Source: Roseateles_E sp005503085 (lineage in GTDB: Bacteria; Pseudomonadota; Gammaproteobacteria; Burkholderiales; Burkholderiaceae_C). Taken from it: DNA of 55,694 nucleotides. The position numbers and the translations under genes are program-made. The stretch spans positions 1 through 55,694 of the forward strand of contig NZ_JAQOWX010000023.1 of NCBI RefSeq assembly GCF_028462495.1, in the 5' to 3' direction. The notes under the pieces are model-generated. The model had not been told where the DNA came from. It saw only the letters and a program-made list of their open reading frames with translations, and did no database searches. Below are positions 38,794-47,322 of the stretch, piece by piece. How positions within the stretch are numbered: position 1 is the first letter of the stretch; the number at the start of each line of letters is the position of its first letter.

Positions 38794-39576
38794 ATGAGCT
38801 ACAGCATTGACTTATCGGGCCGTGTGGCCCTGGTGACCGGCGCCTCCAGCGGCCTGGGCGCGCAGTTCGCCAAGACCCTGGCCAAGGCCGGCGCCGGGGT
38901 GGTGCTGGCCGGTCGGCGACTGGACCGGCTCAAGGCCTTGCGCGCCGAGATCGAGGCAGCCGGCGGCGACGCCCATGTCGTGACCCTGGACGTCACCGAT
39001 CTGGACAGCATCAAGTCGGCCGTCGCCCATGCCGAGACCGAGGTCGGCACGCTGGACATCCTGATCAACAACTCCGGCGTCAGCACGACGCAGAAGCTGG
39101 TCGATGTCGGCGTCGATGATTACGACTTCGTGATGGACACCAATGTGCGTGGCGCCTTCTTCGTTGCGCAGGAGGTCGGCAAGCGCATGCTGGCGCGGGC
39201 CCGCGGTTCGGCGCCGGGCACCTTCATCGGCGGGCGCATCGTCAATATCGCGTCGATGGCCGGCCTGCGGGTGCTCAGCCAGATCGGCGTCTACTCGATG
39301 AGCAAGGCCGCCGTGATCCACATGACCAAGGCGATGGCGCTGGAGTGGGGCAAGTACGGCATCAATGTCAACGCGATCTGCCCCGGCTATATCGACACCG
39401 AGATCAACCATCACCACTGGACCACCGACGGCGGCAAGAAGCTGATCGACCTGCTGCCGCGCAAGCGCGTCGGCCATCCGCAGGACCTCGACACCTCGCT
39501 GCTGATGCTGTGCGCCAACGAGAGCCATTTCATCAACGGGGCCGTGATCCAGGCCGATGATGGCTTCGGAGTCTGA
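38794..39576 (+). CDS. SDR-family oxidoreductase
   Basis: The 260-residue short-chain dehydrogenase has the cofactor motif TGASSGLG (15-22), the structural NNSG motif, the catalytic Tyr167-x-x-x-Lys171 (YSMSK) and PG of ICPGYIDTE. An Arg pair after beta-2 (AGRRLDRL) suggests NADP(H). The substrate is unknown; homologues act on 3-oxoacyl or sterol-like compounds. It lies four bases ahead of the YceH-family gene and likely shares its transcript. Confidence 0.93.
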   Translation: MSYSIDLSGRVALVTGASSGLGAQFAKTLAKAGAGVVLAGRRLDRLKALRAEIEAAGGDAHVVTLDVTDLDSIKSAVAHAETEVGTLDILINNSGVSTTQKLVDVGVDDYDFVMDTNVRGAFFVAQEVGKRMLARARGSAPGTFIGGRIVNIASMAGLRVLSQIGVYSMSKAAVIHMTKAMALEWGKYGINVNAICPGYIDTEINHHHWTTDGGKKLIDLLPRKRVGHPQDLDTSLLMLCANESHFINGAVIQADDGFGV

Positions 39577-39580
39577 GCGC

Positions 39581-40240
39581 ATGTCGACACTGCGTGACCT
39601 GACCTCCCTGGAGGCCCGCGTGCTGGCCGTGCTGGTCGAGAAGGAGCACACCGTGCCGGACAGCTACCCGCTGTCCGTCAACGCGCTGACCCTGGGCTGC
39701 AACCAGAAGACCGCGCGCGACCCGGTGATGAATGCCTCCGAGTCCGAGGTGCTGCAGGCGCTCGATGAGCTCAAGGCCATGCACCTGATCAACACCGTCA
39801 GCGGCAGCCGCGTCGTGCGCTTCGAGCACAACGCCGCGCGCGTGCTGGGTGTGCCCGGCGCGGCGCTGGCCATTCTGACCCTGTTGATGCTGCGCGGCCC
39901 GCTGACCGCCGCCGAGCTGCGCCTGTACACCGAGCGCCTGCACCGCTTTGCCGACATCTCCTCGGTCGAGGGCTTTCTCGATGAACTGGCCAGCCGCGAG
40001 CCTCAGCCCTATGTGATCAAGCTGGCGCGTGCGCCGGGTGCGCGCGAGTCGCGCTGGGCCCATCTGCTGAGCGGGCCGGTGGCGCACGACGCCTACAGCG
40101 GCGGAGCAGCGGCACCGGCGCTGCCGCGCGAGCAGGAGATCGAGGCCTTGCGCGCCGAGCAGGCGCGCCTGCGGGCCGAGGTCGAGGCCTTGACGGCCCT
40201 GGTCCACCGCATGGCCGCCGAGCTGGGCATCGCGGCCTGA
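39581..40240 (+). CDS. YceH-family (UPF0502/DUF480) protein
   Basis: The 219-residue protein starts MSTLRDLTSLEARVLAVLVEKE and shows the YceH block PDSYPLSVNALTLGCNQKTARDPVM and MLRGPLTAAELRLYTERLHRF, which form two winged-helix domains. A C-terminal heptad-like helix (EIEALRAEQARLRAEVEALTALVHRM) can form a coiled coil. DNA binding is possible, but the function is not established. Its stop faces the Lrp-family gene, ten bases away. Confidence 0.92.
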   Translation: MSTLRDLTSLEARVLAVLVEKEHTVPDSYPLSVNALTLGCNQKTARDPVMNASESEVLQALDELKAMHLINTVSGSRVVRFEHNAARVLGVPGAALAILTLLMLRGPLTAAELRLYTERLHRFADISSVEGFLDELASREPQPYVIKLARAPGARESRWAHLLSGPVAHDAYSGGAAAPALPREQEIEALRAEQARLRAEVEALTALVHRMAAELGIAA

Positions 40241-40250
40241 CGCCGCCTTT

Positions 40251-40718
40251 TCACTTCACATAGCTCAGCGGCAACGCCGTCGTCAGCTTCAGCTCCTCCA
40301 TCGCGAAGCTGGAGCTGACGTCGTGCAGCTCGGTGCCGGCGATCAGGCGCTTGTAGACCGCGTCGTAGGCCGCGATATCGGGCACAACCACGCGCAGCAG
40401 ATAGTCGACATCGCCGCTCATCCGGTAGAACTCGACCACCTCGGGAATCGCCTGGATGGTGGCGCGAAAGCGCTCGAACCACTCCTGGCTGTGGATGCTG
40501 GTGCGCACCGAGACGAAGACGGTGACGCCCACATTGATCTTGCGCGCGTCCAGCAGGGCCACCTGGCGGGTGATCACGCCGGCTTCCTTCAGGCGCTGGA
40601 TGCGCCGCCAGCAGGGCGTGGTCGACAGGCCCACCTGGGCGGCGATCTGCGCCACCTGCTGCTCGGCGTCCTGCTGCAGCAGTTCAAGAATTTTCAGATC
40701 CAGGGAATCCAATTTCAT
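40251..40718 (-). CDS. Lrp/AsnC-family transcriptional regulator
   Basis: The 155-residue protein has an N-terminal winged helix (LDLKILELLQQDAEQQVAQIAAQVGLSTTPCWRRIQRL) and a C-terminal RAM ligand-binding domain (about 65-150; VEFYRMSGDVDYLLRVVV). The upstream open frame crosses the regulatory palindromes and is rejected. It is divergent from a cysteine desulfurase-rhodanese fusion, so a sulfur amino acid such as cysteine is a plausible effector, comparable to DecR/CyuR-type members. Two inverted repeats in the 131-base gap are likely binding sites. Confidence 0.94.
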   Translation of the reverse strand: MKLDSLDLKILELLQQDAEQQVAQIAAQVGLSTTPCWRRIQRLKEAGVITRQVALLDARKINVGVTVFVSVRTSIHSQEWFERFRATIQAIPEVVEFYRMSGDVDYLLRVVVPDIAAYDAVYKRLIAGTELHDVSSSFAMEELKLTTALPLSYVK

Positions 40719-40723
40719 AATTA

Positions 40724-40737
40724 TTCTCTGTTGAGAA
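40724..40737. promoter_or_regulatory. inverted repeat next to the Lrp-family start
   Basis: TTCTC (40724-40728) and GAGAA (40733-40737) flank TGTT, five bases upstream of the regulator's ATG. The size and position suit an autoregulatory Lrp-type site. Confidence 0.45.
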
Positions 40738-40769
40738 ATGGGATTGCATAACAAGACCGGAGAACGGTC

Positions 40770-40785
40770 AACAACGAACGTTGTT
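40770..40785. promoter_or_regulatory. perfect inverted repeat in the Lrp/cysteine-desulfurase divergon
   Basis: AACAACG (40770-40776) and CGTTGTT (40779-40785) flank AA. It lies 65-80 bases before the desulfurase start and 50 bases before the regulator start, suitable for controlling both. Confidence 0.5.
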
Positions 40786-40849
40786 TCCGGCCCCGGCCGC
40801 GCAGAATTCCGGGCATCAGCAAAGCCAGCGGTGCCCCGCGCCCGATCCC

Positions 40850-42409
40850 ATGGAAATCTATCTCGATGCCAATGCCACCACGCCGGTGCTGCCCCAGGCC
40901 CGCGACGCCGCGCTGGCGGCCATGGCCGATGACTTCGGCAACCCCAGCAGCATCCACAGCACCGGGCTGAAGGCCCGCGCGCTGATGGACGCCGTGCGCG
41001 CGCAGGCGCGGCGGGTGCTGGGCGCACCCAGCGGCCAGCTGCTCTTCGTCAGCGGTGCCACCGAGGGCATACAGACGGCGGTGCTGTCGGCGCTGAACGC
41101 CTTGCGGGCCCGGCGCGATGCCGGACAGTTCGTCCCCGATCTGCTGCTGTATGGCGCCACCGAGCACAAGGCCGTGCCCGAGGCGCTGAAGCACTGGAAC
41201 GCGTTGCTGGGCCTGAACTTTGTCGTGCAGGCGATTCCGGTCGGCCGCGACGGCCGCCACGATCTGGACTGGCTGCGCGCCCAGGCGCCGCGCGCCGGCC
41301 TGGTCTGCACCATGGCCGCCAACAACGAAACCGGCGTGATCAGCGATCTGGACGGCATCGCAGCCGCGCTGGCCGACAGCCCGGCGCTGTGGCTGGTGGA
41401 CAGCGTGCAGGCCCTGGGCAAGCTGAGCCTGGACCTGGCCGCGCGCCGTATCGACTACGCGCCGTTCTCGGGCCACAAGCTCTATGCGCCCAAGGGCATA
41501 GGCCTGCTCTATGTGCGCGAAGGCGCGCCGCTGACGCCCCTGATGGCCGGCGGCGGCCAGGAGGGCGCGCAGCGCGCGGGCACCGAGAATGTGTCGGGCA
41601 TTGCCGCGCTGGGCGCGGTGCTGGCGGCGCTGGATGAGGGCAAGACCTTCAAGCACCATGCCGTGCTGGCCGGCTACCGCGAGCGCCTCGCCGACGCGCT
41701 GCGGCAGGCCTTTCCCGGCCTGGTCTTCAATGCGCCGCCAGATCTGTGCCTGCCCACCACGCTGAACTTCGCGGTGCCGGGCCTGAGCGCCAAGCTGCTG
41801 CTGGACCTGTTCGACGCCGCCGAGATCCGCGTCAGCGGCGGCTCGGCCTGTGGCGCCGCGAAGGCCCAGCCCAGCTATGTGCTGGAGGCCATGGGATTGC
41901 CCGACTGGCAGACGGCCTCGGCGGTGCGCCTGTCCTTCGGCCCGGCCACCGAGCCCGAGTTCATCGCCCAGGCCTGCGAGCGCATCCGCGCCTGCGGCGA
42001 GTCCTTGCGCCAATGCAGCGCCGGCCCGCGCCCGCTGCATCCGGTGCTGTCGCTGGAGGGCGGTGATGCGCAGGAGCAGCGGCCGGAGCTGGACGCCGCC
42101 GCCGTGCGAGCCCTGCTGCAGCAGCACCCCGAGCTGCTGCTGGTCGATGTGCGCGAGCCCTACGAGCAGCGCATGGGCCTGAGCCTCGATCTCGGCACGG
42201 CCTTGCCCTGCCAGGCCGTGCCGCTGTCGGCGCTGCCCGAGGCGCTGCCCGGCTGGCTGGCCCTGCCGGCCGGGACGCCGCTGCTGTTCTTCTGCCGCAG
42301 CGGCAAGCGCAGCGCCCAGGCCGCGAGGGCGCTGCGGCGGCTGGGCCGCGACCAGGCCTTCAGCCTGGCCGGCGGCCTGGCGCTGTGGCCCGCTCAGCGG
42401 AAGCTGTAG
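40850..42409 (+). CDS. cysteine desulfurase-like protein fused to a rhodanese domain
   Basis: The 519-residue protein begins with a NifS/IscS-like fold-type I domain (1-385): YLDANATTPVLP, the PLP lysine Lys210 in SGHKLYAPKG, RAGTENVSGI and the mobile-loop Cys334 in SGGSACGAAKAQPS. After a linker it continues as a rhodanese domain (about 415-519) with LLVDVREPYEQR and Cys482 in FFCRSGKRSAQAA. A persulfide made on Cys334 could pass directly to Cys482. It is not part of an isc or suf operon. The divergent Lrp regulator suggests amino-acid control. The 3' end overlaps the convergent TonB receptor gene by 16 bases. Confidence 0.93.
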   Translation: MEIYLDANATTPVLPQARDAALAAMADDFGNPSSIHSTGLKARALMDAVRAQARRVLGAPSGQLLFVSGATEGIQTAVLSALNALRARRDAGQFVPDLLLYGATEHKAVPEALKHWNALLGLNFVVQAIPVGRDGRHDLDWLRAQAPRAGLVCTMAANNETGVISDLDGIAAALADSPALWLVDSVQALGKLSLDLAARRIDYAPFSGHKLYAPKGIGLLYVREGAPLTPLMAGGGQEGAQRAGTENVSGIAALGAVLAALDEGKTFKHHAVLAGYRERLADALRQAFPGLVFNAPPDLCLPTTLNFAVPGLSAKLLLDLFDAAEIRVSGGSACGAAKAQPSYVLEAMGLPDWQTASAVRLSFGPATEPEFIAQACERIRACGESLRQCSAGPRPLHPVLSLEGGDAQEQRPELDAAAVRALLQQHPELLLVDVREPYEQRMGLSLDLGTALPCQAVPLSALPEALPGWLALPAGTPLLFFCRSGKRSAQAARALRRLGRDQAFSLAGGLALWPAQRKL

Positions 42410-45075
42410 TTCAGGCTCGCAAACCAGGTTCGGCCGCGCGGGTCGGTGTAGGTCGGGTCATAGGTGGACAGGAAGTAGTAGGACTGGTTGCTGAACGGCG
42501 GGTCGGTGTTCAGCAGGTTCAGCAGGCCGGCGCGCAGCTTCAGGTCCTTGCTGATCGCGTAACTGCCGCTCAGGTCCCACAGCGCATAGGCCTTGACCTT
42601 GCGCGGCTGGGTGTCGGGCAGGTAGCTGTCGTCGGTATGGCCCGAGAAGTAGCTATTGCCCAGGGTCAGGCTGGCGGGGCCGAAGTCCCAGTCCAGCGAC
42701 AGGCGATGGCGCCAGCGCTGGATGGTCTGGTCCTGCAGGAAGCGGCCGGCGTTCTCGATGAAGGGTTCGGTCTTGCCGAACTGGCGCTTGTACTCGATCA
42801 CATAGGTGCCGCTGAAGTTCACACCGAAGCGGCCGGCTGCCGTGCTGGCCGAGCGCCAGCGGCCTTCGAAGTCCAGACCCGAGGTCTTCAGGCCGCCCTG
42901 GTTCTCCTTGCGCAGGATCAGGGTCGGGAAATCGTCGATCGGATCGCGTTTGATATAGGCGGCGTAGCGATCCGGATTCTCCAGGATGATCTTGCCGGAC
43001 AGGTCGCTGATCACATCGGTCTTCTTGATGTGCCAGTAGTCGACGCTGACGCTGGTGTCGCGCAGCGGCTCGAACACCAGGCCCATCGAGAACTGCTTGC
43101 TCTTCTCGGGCTTCAGATCGGGGTTGGCGACCTTCTCGGTGGGGTACTGCTCGAAGGAGTCATAGACGCCGTCGTACAGGAAGGCGGCGCTGGTGCCATA
43201 GGAGGTCGGGCGGTAGAGCTCACTGAAACTCGGCGCCCGGAAGCCCGTGCCGGCCGAGGTGCGCACCAGCAGCTCCTTGTTCGGCTGCCAGCGCAGGCCC
43301 AGCTTGGGGTTCACCGAGCTGCCGACGCGCTGGTAGTGGTCGGCGCGCAGCGCGGCCTGGATCTCCAGGGTCTTGCTGTAAGGGGCGCTGATCTCGGCAT
43401 AGGCCGAGCTGATATTGCGGCCGTTGCTGGTGGCGACGAGGGCCGGGCTGGTGCCGCTGCCGTCGCGGTCGCCACCGATATTGTTGCTGACCAGCAGGGC
43501 CGAGGGCGTGAACTTCTGGGTCTCACGGCGCAGCTCGGCGCCGAAGGCCACGCCGATATCGCCGCCGTCAAGCTGGCCGAGGGTGCCGGTGATCTTGGCG
43601 TCGAGGCCCGAGGTCGTGCCCTCGCTGCGGCGTGCCGCATCGTCGATGCGCAGCGACTGGATCAGCGCCTGGCTGGCGGCCGGGCTGGGACCGAAGGGGT
43701 TGATCTGGCCGCCGCGCACGGCCGCTACCAGCTCATTGAACTTGAAGTAGCCGTTGACATAGCGGTCCTCGACCTTGTTGAGCGCATGGCTGGCGCCCAC
43801 CGTGTAGTCCCAGCTGCCGAAGGTGCCGGTGGTGCCGACGACGACGCGATTGGCTTCGCTGGTCACTTCGCTGCTGCGGTTGCCCAGCTCGGTGGCGCGA
43901 AAGCGCACTTCGAAGCTGCTCGGGTGGTTGACCGGATTGGGCAGGAAGGCGTTGACCGCGCTCCAGTTGACGCCGGTCAGCGTGGTCGGGTTGGGCGACA
44001 GCACATACAGCGTCTCGGCCCGCGCCAGCATCAGCTCGGCAAAGACCTGCTGGCCGCCGCCCAGATCGGCGATGCCGCGGCTGAGGAAGGCGATCTTGTC
44101 GGACTTGGGATAGATCTCGGTATCGGCCATGTAGTCATAGCCGCAGGCCTGGGTGCCGACCAGCTCGGTGTAGACCGAGGCGGGCGGATTGCAGCCCGGT
44201 GCGAACAGATTGAGCGTGCGCTGGTTGTAAGGCTGGCCGTTGAAGCGGTAGCCGGCGGCATTGATCGCGGCCAGCTGGGCGTTGCGGGTGGCGGCCGTGC
44301 CCGACAGTCGGATATTGCCGGGGAAGGGGCGGCTCGACAGGTAGTAGGGCACGGTCTCGGCCAGCGGACGGTCCTGGATGAAGTCGCGCTGGGTGCTGCG
44401 CAGCGCGTCGAGCTTCTGGATGTCCAGCGTCGCGAAGACATTGAAACGGTCGCGGTTGAGGTCGCCGACGCCGCCGCTCAAGGTCACGGTGCGCTTGCCG
44501 GCGCCGCCGTCCTGGGTGTCGGCCACATAGGCGCTGATATCGACGCCGCGATAGTCCTGGCGGGTGATGAAGTTGATCACGCCGCCGATCGCATCGGTGC
44601 CGTAGATGGCCGAGGCGCCGTCTTTCAGGATCTCGACGCGCTGGATCGCGCCGGCCGGGATGCTGTTGAGATCGACGCCGGCGCTGTCACCGGGCGATGC
44701 GAAGTTGGCCAGGCGGCGGCCGTTCAGCAGCACCAGGGTGCTGGAGACGCCGATGCCGCGCAGATTGGCGCCGTTGAAGCCGCGCTGGCCGCCGGTGTTG
44801 TCGGTGATCGACGCGCCGTCGCCGAGATTGGCGGCGCTGGCGCTGATGTTCTTCAGCAGCTCGGCGGCGGTGGTGACGCCGCTCTTGTCGATGTCGTCAC
44901 GCTTGATGGTCTGCACCGGCAACGCGGTCTCGCCGTCGATGCGCTTGATGCTGGAGCCGGTGATCTCGACGCGCTCGAGCTTGGCCTCCTGCGCCAGCGC
45001 GGCGCTGCTGAGCAGCAACAGGCTGGCCTGAGCCAGCAGATGAAGTTGGGGGCGGCGGGAGCGGGGCATGGACAT
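42394..45075 (-). CDS. TonB-dependent outer-membrane receptor
   Basis: The 893-residue protein has a signal peptide (LLAQASLLLLSSAALAQ), a plug domain (about 35-160: VEITGSSIKRIDGETALPV, GFNGANLRGIGVSSTLVLLNGRR, RVEILKDGASAIYGTDAIGGVINF) and a 22-strand barrel with long loops, ending SFR after an aromatic strand. The 'GSSIKR' TonB-box region and plug match large receptors for peptides or oligomers rather than siderophores. It is divergent from an exported cyanophycinase across a 304-base region with a putative ArgR site. Uptake of cyanophycin fragments or Asp-Arg peptides is therefore the best guess. Confidence 0.93.
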   Translation of the reverse strand: MSMPRSRRPQLHLLAQASLLLLSSAALAQEAKLERVEITGSSIKRIDGETALPVQTIKRDDIDKSGVTTAAELLKNISASAANLGDGASITDNTGGQRGFNGANLRGIGVSSTLVLLNGRRLANFASPGDSAGVDLNSIPAGAIQRVEILKDGASAIYGTDAIGGVINFITRQDYRGVDISAYVADTQDGGAGKRTVTLSGGVGDLNRDRFNVFATLDIQKLDALRSTQRDFIQDRPLAETVPYYLSSRPFPGNIRLSGTAATRNAQLAAINAAGYRFNGQPYNQRTLNLFAPGCNPPASVYTELVGTQACGYDYMADTEIYPKSDKIAFLSRGIADLGGGQQVFAELMLARAETLYVLSPNPTTLTGVNWSAVNAFLPNPVNHPSSFEVRFRATELGNRSSEVTSEANRVVVGTTGTFGSWDYTVGASHALNKVEDRYVNGYFKFNELVAAVRGGQINPFGPSPAASQALIQSLRIDDAARRSEGTTSGLDAKITGTLGQLDGGDIGVAFGAELRRETQKFTPSALLVSNNIGGDRDGSGTSPALVATSNGRNISSAYAEISAPYSKTLEIQAALRADHYQRVGSSVNPKLGLRWQPNKELLVRTSAGTGFRAPSFSELYRPTSYGTSAAFLYDGVYDSFEQYPTEKVANPDLKPEKSKQFSMGLVFEPLRDTSVSVDYWHIKKTDVISDLSGKIILENPDRYAAYIKRDPIDDFPTLILRKENQGGLKTSGLDFEGRWRSASTAAGRFGVNFSGTYVIEYKRQFGKTEPFIENAGRFLQDQTIQRWRHRLSLDWDFGPASLTLGNSYFSGHTDDSYLPDTQPRKVKAYALWDLSGSYAISKDLKLRAGLLNLLNTDPPFSNQSYYFLSTYDPTYTDPRGRTWFASLNYSFR

Positions 45076-45379
45076 AGAGAGCCTCTTTGGCGAACGGTGG
45101 AGGGAGCGGGCCCGGGACTGCAGGCCTTGAGGCGACTCTAGAAGTCGGCCGCAAGTCGCGGGGATGGGGTTTTGGCGGGGCGGTCGCTTGTGCGCAAGTC
45201 CTCGTCGCTTGCGTGCAAGCCCTTGTTGCGCCGCCGCCCCCGGCCTGCTGCGGTCTTGCGTGAATGCGACATGCAGTTGCGGCCTGGGCGCAGCGAGGGC
45301 TTTTCCAGGGCCTTACCCGCTGGCCGGGCGCGGCGACGGCTGACAAGATGGCAGCCATCGACCACAAGACCGACGCTCC
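45076..45379. other. 304-base divergent control region
   Basis: There is no gene here that I can support. It holds the putative ArgR double site (45182-45223). A TAGAGT sequence on the minus strand (45135-45140) could be the -10 of the receptor gene; it lacks a normal -35, as expected for an activated promoter. No clear Shine-Dalgarno precedes the cyanophycinase ATG. Confidence 0.6.
45182..45223 (+). promoter_or_regulatory. tandem ArgR-type operator (two 21-base half-sites)
   Basis: Two adjacent direct repeats read xGTCGC-N8-AA-N5 (45182-45202 and 45203-45223), exactly 21 bases each. From memory, the AraC-type ArgR of Pseudomonas binds two tandem copies of TGTCGC-N8-AA-N5; five of the six TGTCGC bases and both A residues match in each copy. 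Each copy also contains CTTG-N4-CAAG. The site is about 107 bases from the receptor start and 157 from the cyanophycinase start. An ArgR homologue is encoded downstream at 49916. Confidence 0.65.
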
Positions 45380-46615
45380 ATGCCTTTCTTGAAACTGTTT
45401 CTGCTGCTGGCCGCGCTGCTGCAGGCCGGCCCTGCCAGCGCCCAGACCGCCATCGCGATCGGCGGCGCGCTGAAATTCGACAACGACGCGGTCTGGAAGC
45501 GCATCGTCGACGAGGCCGGCGGCCCCGGTGCGCGCTTCGCGGTGTTCGCCACCGCCGCCGGCAACCCCGAGCGCAGCGCCCGCCAGATCATTGAGGCGCT
45601 GAACCGCAACGGCGCCCAGGCCGAGCACATCCCGGTCGCCCCGCGCCTGAAGGGCGAGGACCTGCAGGCCCGCCTCCATGACCCGGCGCTGATCGCCCGG
45701 GTGCGCGAGTCGCGCGGTGTCTATTTCTCCGGCGGGGCCCAGGAGCTGATCGTCGACACCTTGCAGCCCGGTGGCCGACCCACCGAGATGCTCAAGGCGA
45801 TCTGGTCGGTGTTCGAGCGCGGCGGCGTCGTGGCCGGCAGCAGCGCCGGCGCGGCCATCATGAGCCGCACGATGTTCCGCGATGCGCAGGACACGCTGAA
45901 GGTGCTGAAGGGCCAGCTGCGCGAGGGCATAGAGACCGACCGCGGCCTGGGCTTCGTCGGCCCGGACCTCTTCATCGACCAGCACTTTCTCAAGCGCGGC
46001 CGCTTCGGCCGCATGCTGCCGCTGATGCAGGCCCAAGGCTACCGGCTGGGTCTGGGTGTCGAGGAGAACAGCGCCGCCATCATCCGTGGCGGCGAGATCG
46101 AGGTGATAGGCGCCAAGGGCGCGCTGCTGGTGGACCTGGGCCAGGCCAGGCATGACGCCAAGCTCGCGGCCTTCAATGTGCGCGGAGCCAGCCTGAGCTA
46201 TCTGGATCGTGGGGATCGCCACTCGCTGAAGAGCGGCGTGACAACGCCCTCGCCGCAGAAGGCCAAGGACCTCTTCATCGACCCGCATGCCACCGGCTTC
46301 AAGCCCTATTTCAAGAGCGTGCCTTTCTATCCCGACATGCTGGGCGACACCACCATCGTCAACGCGATGGGCCAGCTGCTGGACAGCCCGGCGAGCGAGG
46401 CCCGTGGCCTGGCCTTCAGCGGCCAGCCGCTGGCCGACGATGCCAAGCCCGACCTGGCCTTCGAGTTCCGGCTCTACAAAGGCCCCGACACCCGCGGCTG
46501 GTTCACCGGCGCCTTTGGCGGCGAGGACTACACCGTGGTCCGCATGCAGCTGGATGTGCTGCCGGTGCAGATCAGGCGACCTTTTTACCTGCCGATGAAC
46601 GCGCCCACCCCCTGA
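45380..46615 (+). CDS. exported cyanophycinase (peptidase S51)
   Basis: The 411-residue protein has a signal peptide (LKLFLLLAALLQAGPASAQ). The S51 core shows IGGALKFDNDAVW, YFSGGAQELI, the nucleophile Ser155 in GSSAGAAIMS and FIDQHFLKRGRFGR. Cyanophycinases split cyanophycin (poly-Asp with Arg side chains) into beta-Asp-Arg dipeptides. The signal marks it as the extracellular/periplasmic type, for scavenging rather than mobilising a store. Residues 280-411 form an extra C-terminal domain. No cyanophycin synthetase is in the window. It is followed by the arginine permease gene after 17 bases with GAGGAG, so both are in one operon. Confidence 0.9.
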   Translation: MPFLKLFLLLAALLQAGPASAQTAIAIGGALKFDNDAVWKRIVDEAGGPGARFAVFATAAGNPERSARQIIEALNRNGAQAEHIPVAPRLKGEDLQARLHDPALIARVRESRGVYFSGGAQELIVDTLQPGGRPTEMLKAIWSVFERGGVVAGSSAGAAIMSRTMFRDAQDTLKVLKGQLREGIETDRGLGFVGPDLFIDQHFLKRGRFGRMLPLMQAQGYRLGLGVEENSAAIIRGGEIEVIGAKGALLVDLGQARHDAKLAAFNVRGASLSYLDRGDRHSLKSGVTTPSPQKAKDLFIDPHATGFKPYFKSVPFYPDMLGDTTIVNAMGQLLDSPASEARGLAFSGQPLADDAKPDLAFEFRLYKGPDTRGWFTGAFGGEDYTVVRMQLDVLPVQIRRPFYLPMNAPTP

Positions 46616-46632
46616 GCCGCGAGGAGTTCCCG

Positions 46633-47322
46633 ATGTTGCATGGATACGGCGCCAGCCTTGCCGAGGGCGCCCTGATGACGCTCGTGCTCGCGCTGGCTTC
46701 GCTGGGCGTGGCCCTGGCCCTGGGCCTGCTGGGCGCGCTGGCCAAGCTCTCGCGCAGCCGGCTGCTGCGCGGCCTGGCCCAGAGCTACACGACGACGATA
46801 CGGGCGGTGCCCGATCTGCTGCTGATGCTGTTGGTCTTCTTCGGCGGACAGGCCCTGATCAACGAAATCGCGCTGCGCCTGGGCCATCAGGACTACATCG
46901 ACATCAATCCCTTTGTTGCCGGCGTGGCCACCATCGGTTTCATTTTCGGCGCCTATCTGACCGAGACGTTTCGCGGCGCATTCATGGCCGTGCCGCCAGG
47001 CCAGCGCGAGGCGGCCCAGGCCTTCGGCATGGGCGCGTGGCGGGTGTTCTCGCGCATCGTCGCGCCGCAGATGCTGCGCCATGCGCTGCCGGCGCTGGCC
47101 AACAACTGGCTGGTGCTGCTCAAGAGCACGGCCATCGTCTCGGTGATCGGCCTGACCGATCTGATGCATCGCGCCGGCCTCGCGGCCGGTGCCACCCGCG
47201 AGCCCTTTCTGTTCTACGGCACGGCGGCCCTGGTCTATCTGGCCTTCACCAGTGTCTCGGAGCTGGGTTTTGCGCGCCTGTCGCGGCGCCTGGCCATCGG
47301 CGTCAAGGGGAGCCGGCTATGA
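46633..47322 (+). CDS. aotQ: arginine/ornithine-type ABC transporter permease (AotQ-like)
   Basis: The 229-residue HisQ-type permease has about five membrane helices, the polar-amino-acid permease start (YGASLAEGALMTLVLALASLG) and the EAA loop (QREAAQAFGMGAWRVFSRIVAPQML) that contacts the ATPase. GAGGAG seven bases upstream supports the start. In Pseudomonas the order is aotJ-Q-M-O-P-argR; here Q-M-O-P-argR is kept while the binding-protein gene aotJ is absent and the cyanophycinase gene sits in its place. The name rests on gene order plus family. Confidence 0.88.
   Translation: MLHGYGASLAEGALMTLVLALASLGVALALGLLGALAKLSRSRLLRGLAQSYTTTIRAVPDLLLMLLVFFGGQALINEIALRLGHQDYIDINPFVAGVATIGFIFGAYLTETFRGAFMAVPPGQREAAQAFGMGAWRVFSRIVAPQMLRHALPALANNWLVLLKSTAIVSVIGLTDLMHRAGLAAGATREPFLFYGTAALVYLAFTSVSELGFARLSRRLAIGVKGSRL

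Noticed and set aside
42385..45141. 918-codon open frame on the plus strand opposite the TonB receptor
   Set aside because: It is an antisense shadow caused by high GC and codon bias; it has low-complexity Gly/Ala/Val/Asp composition and no family similarity, whereas the minus strand encodes a full receptor.
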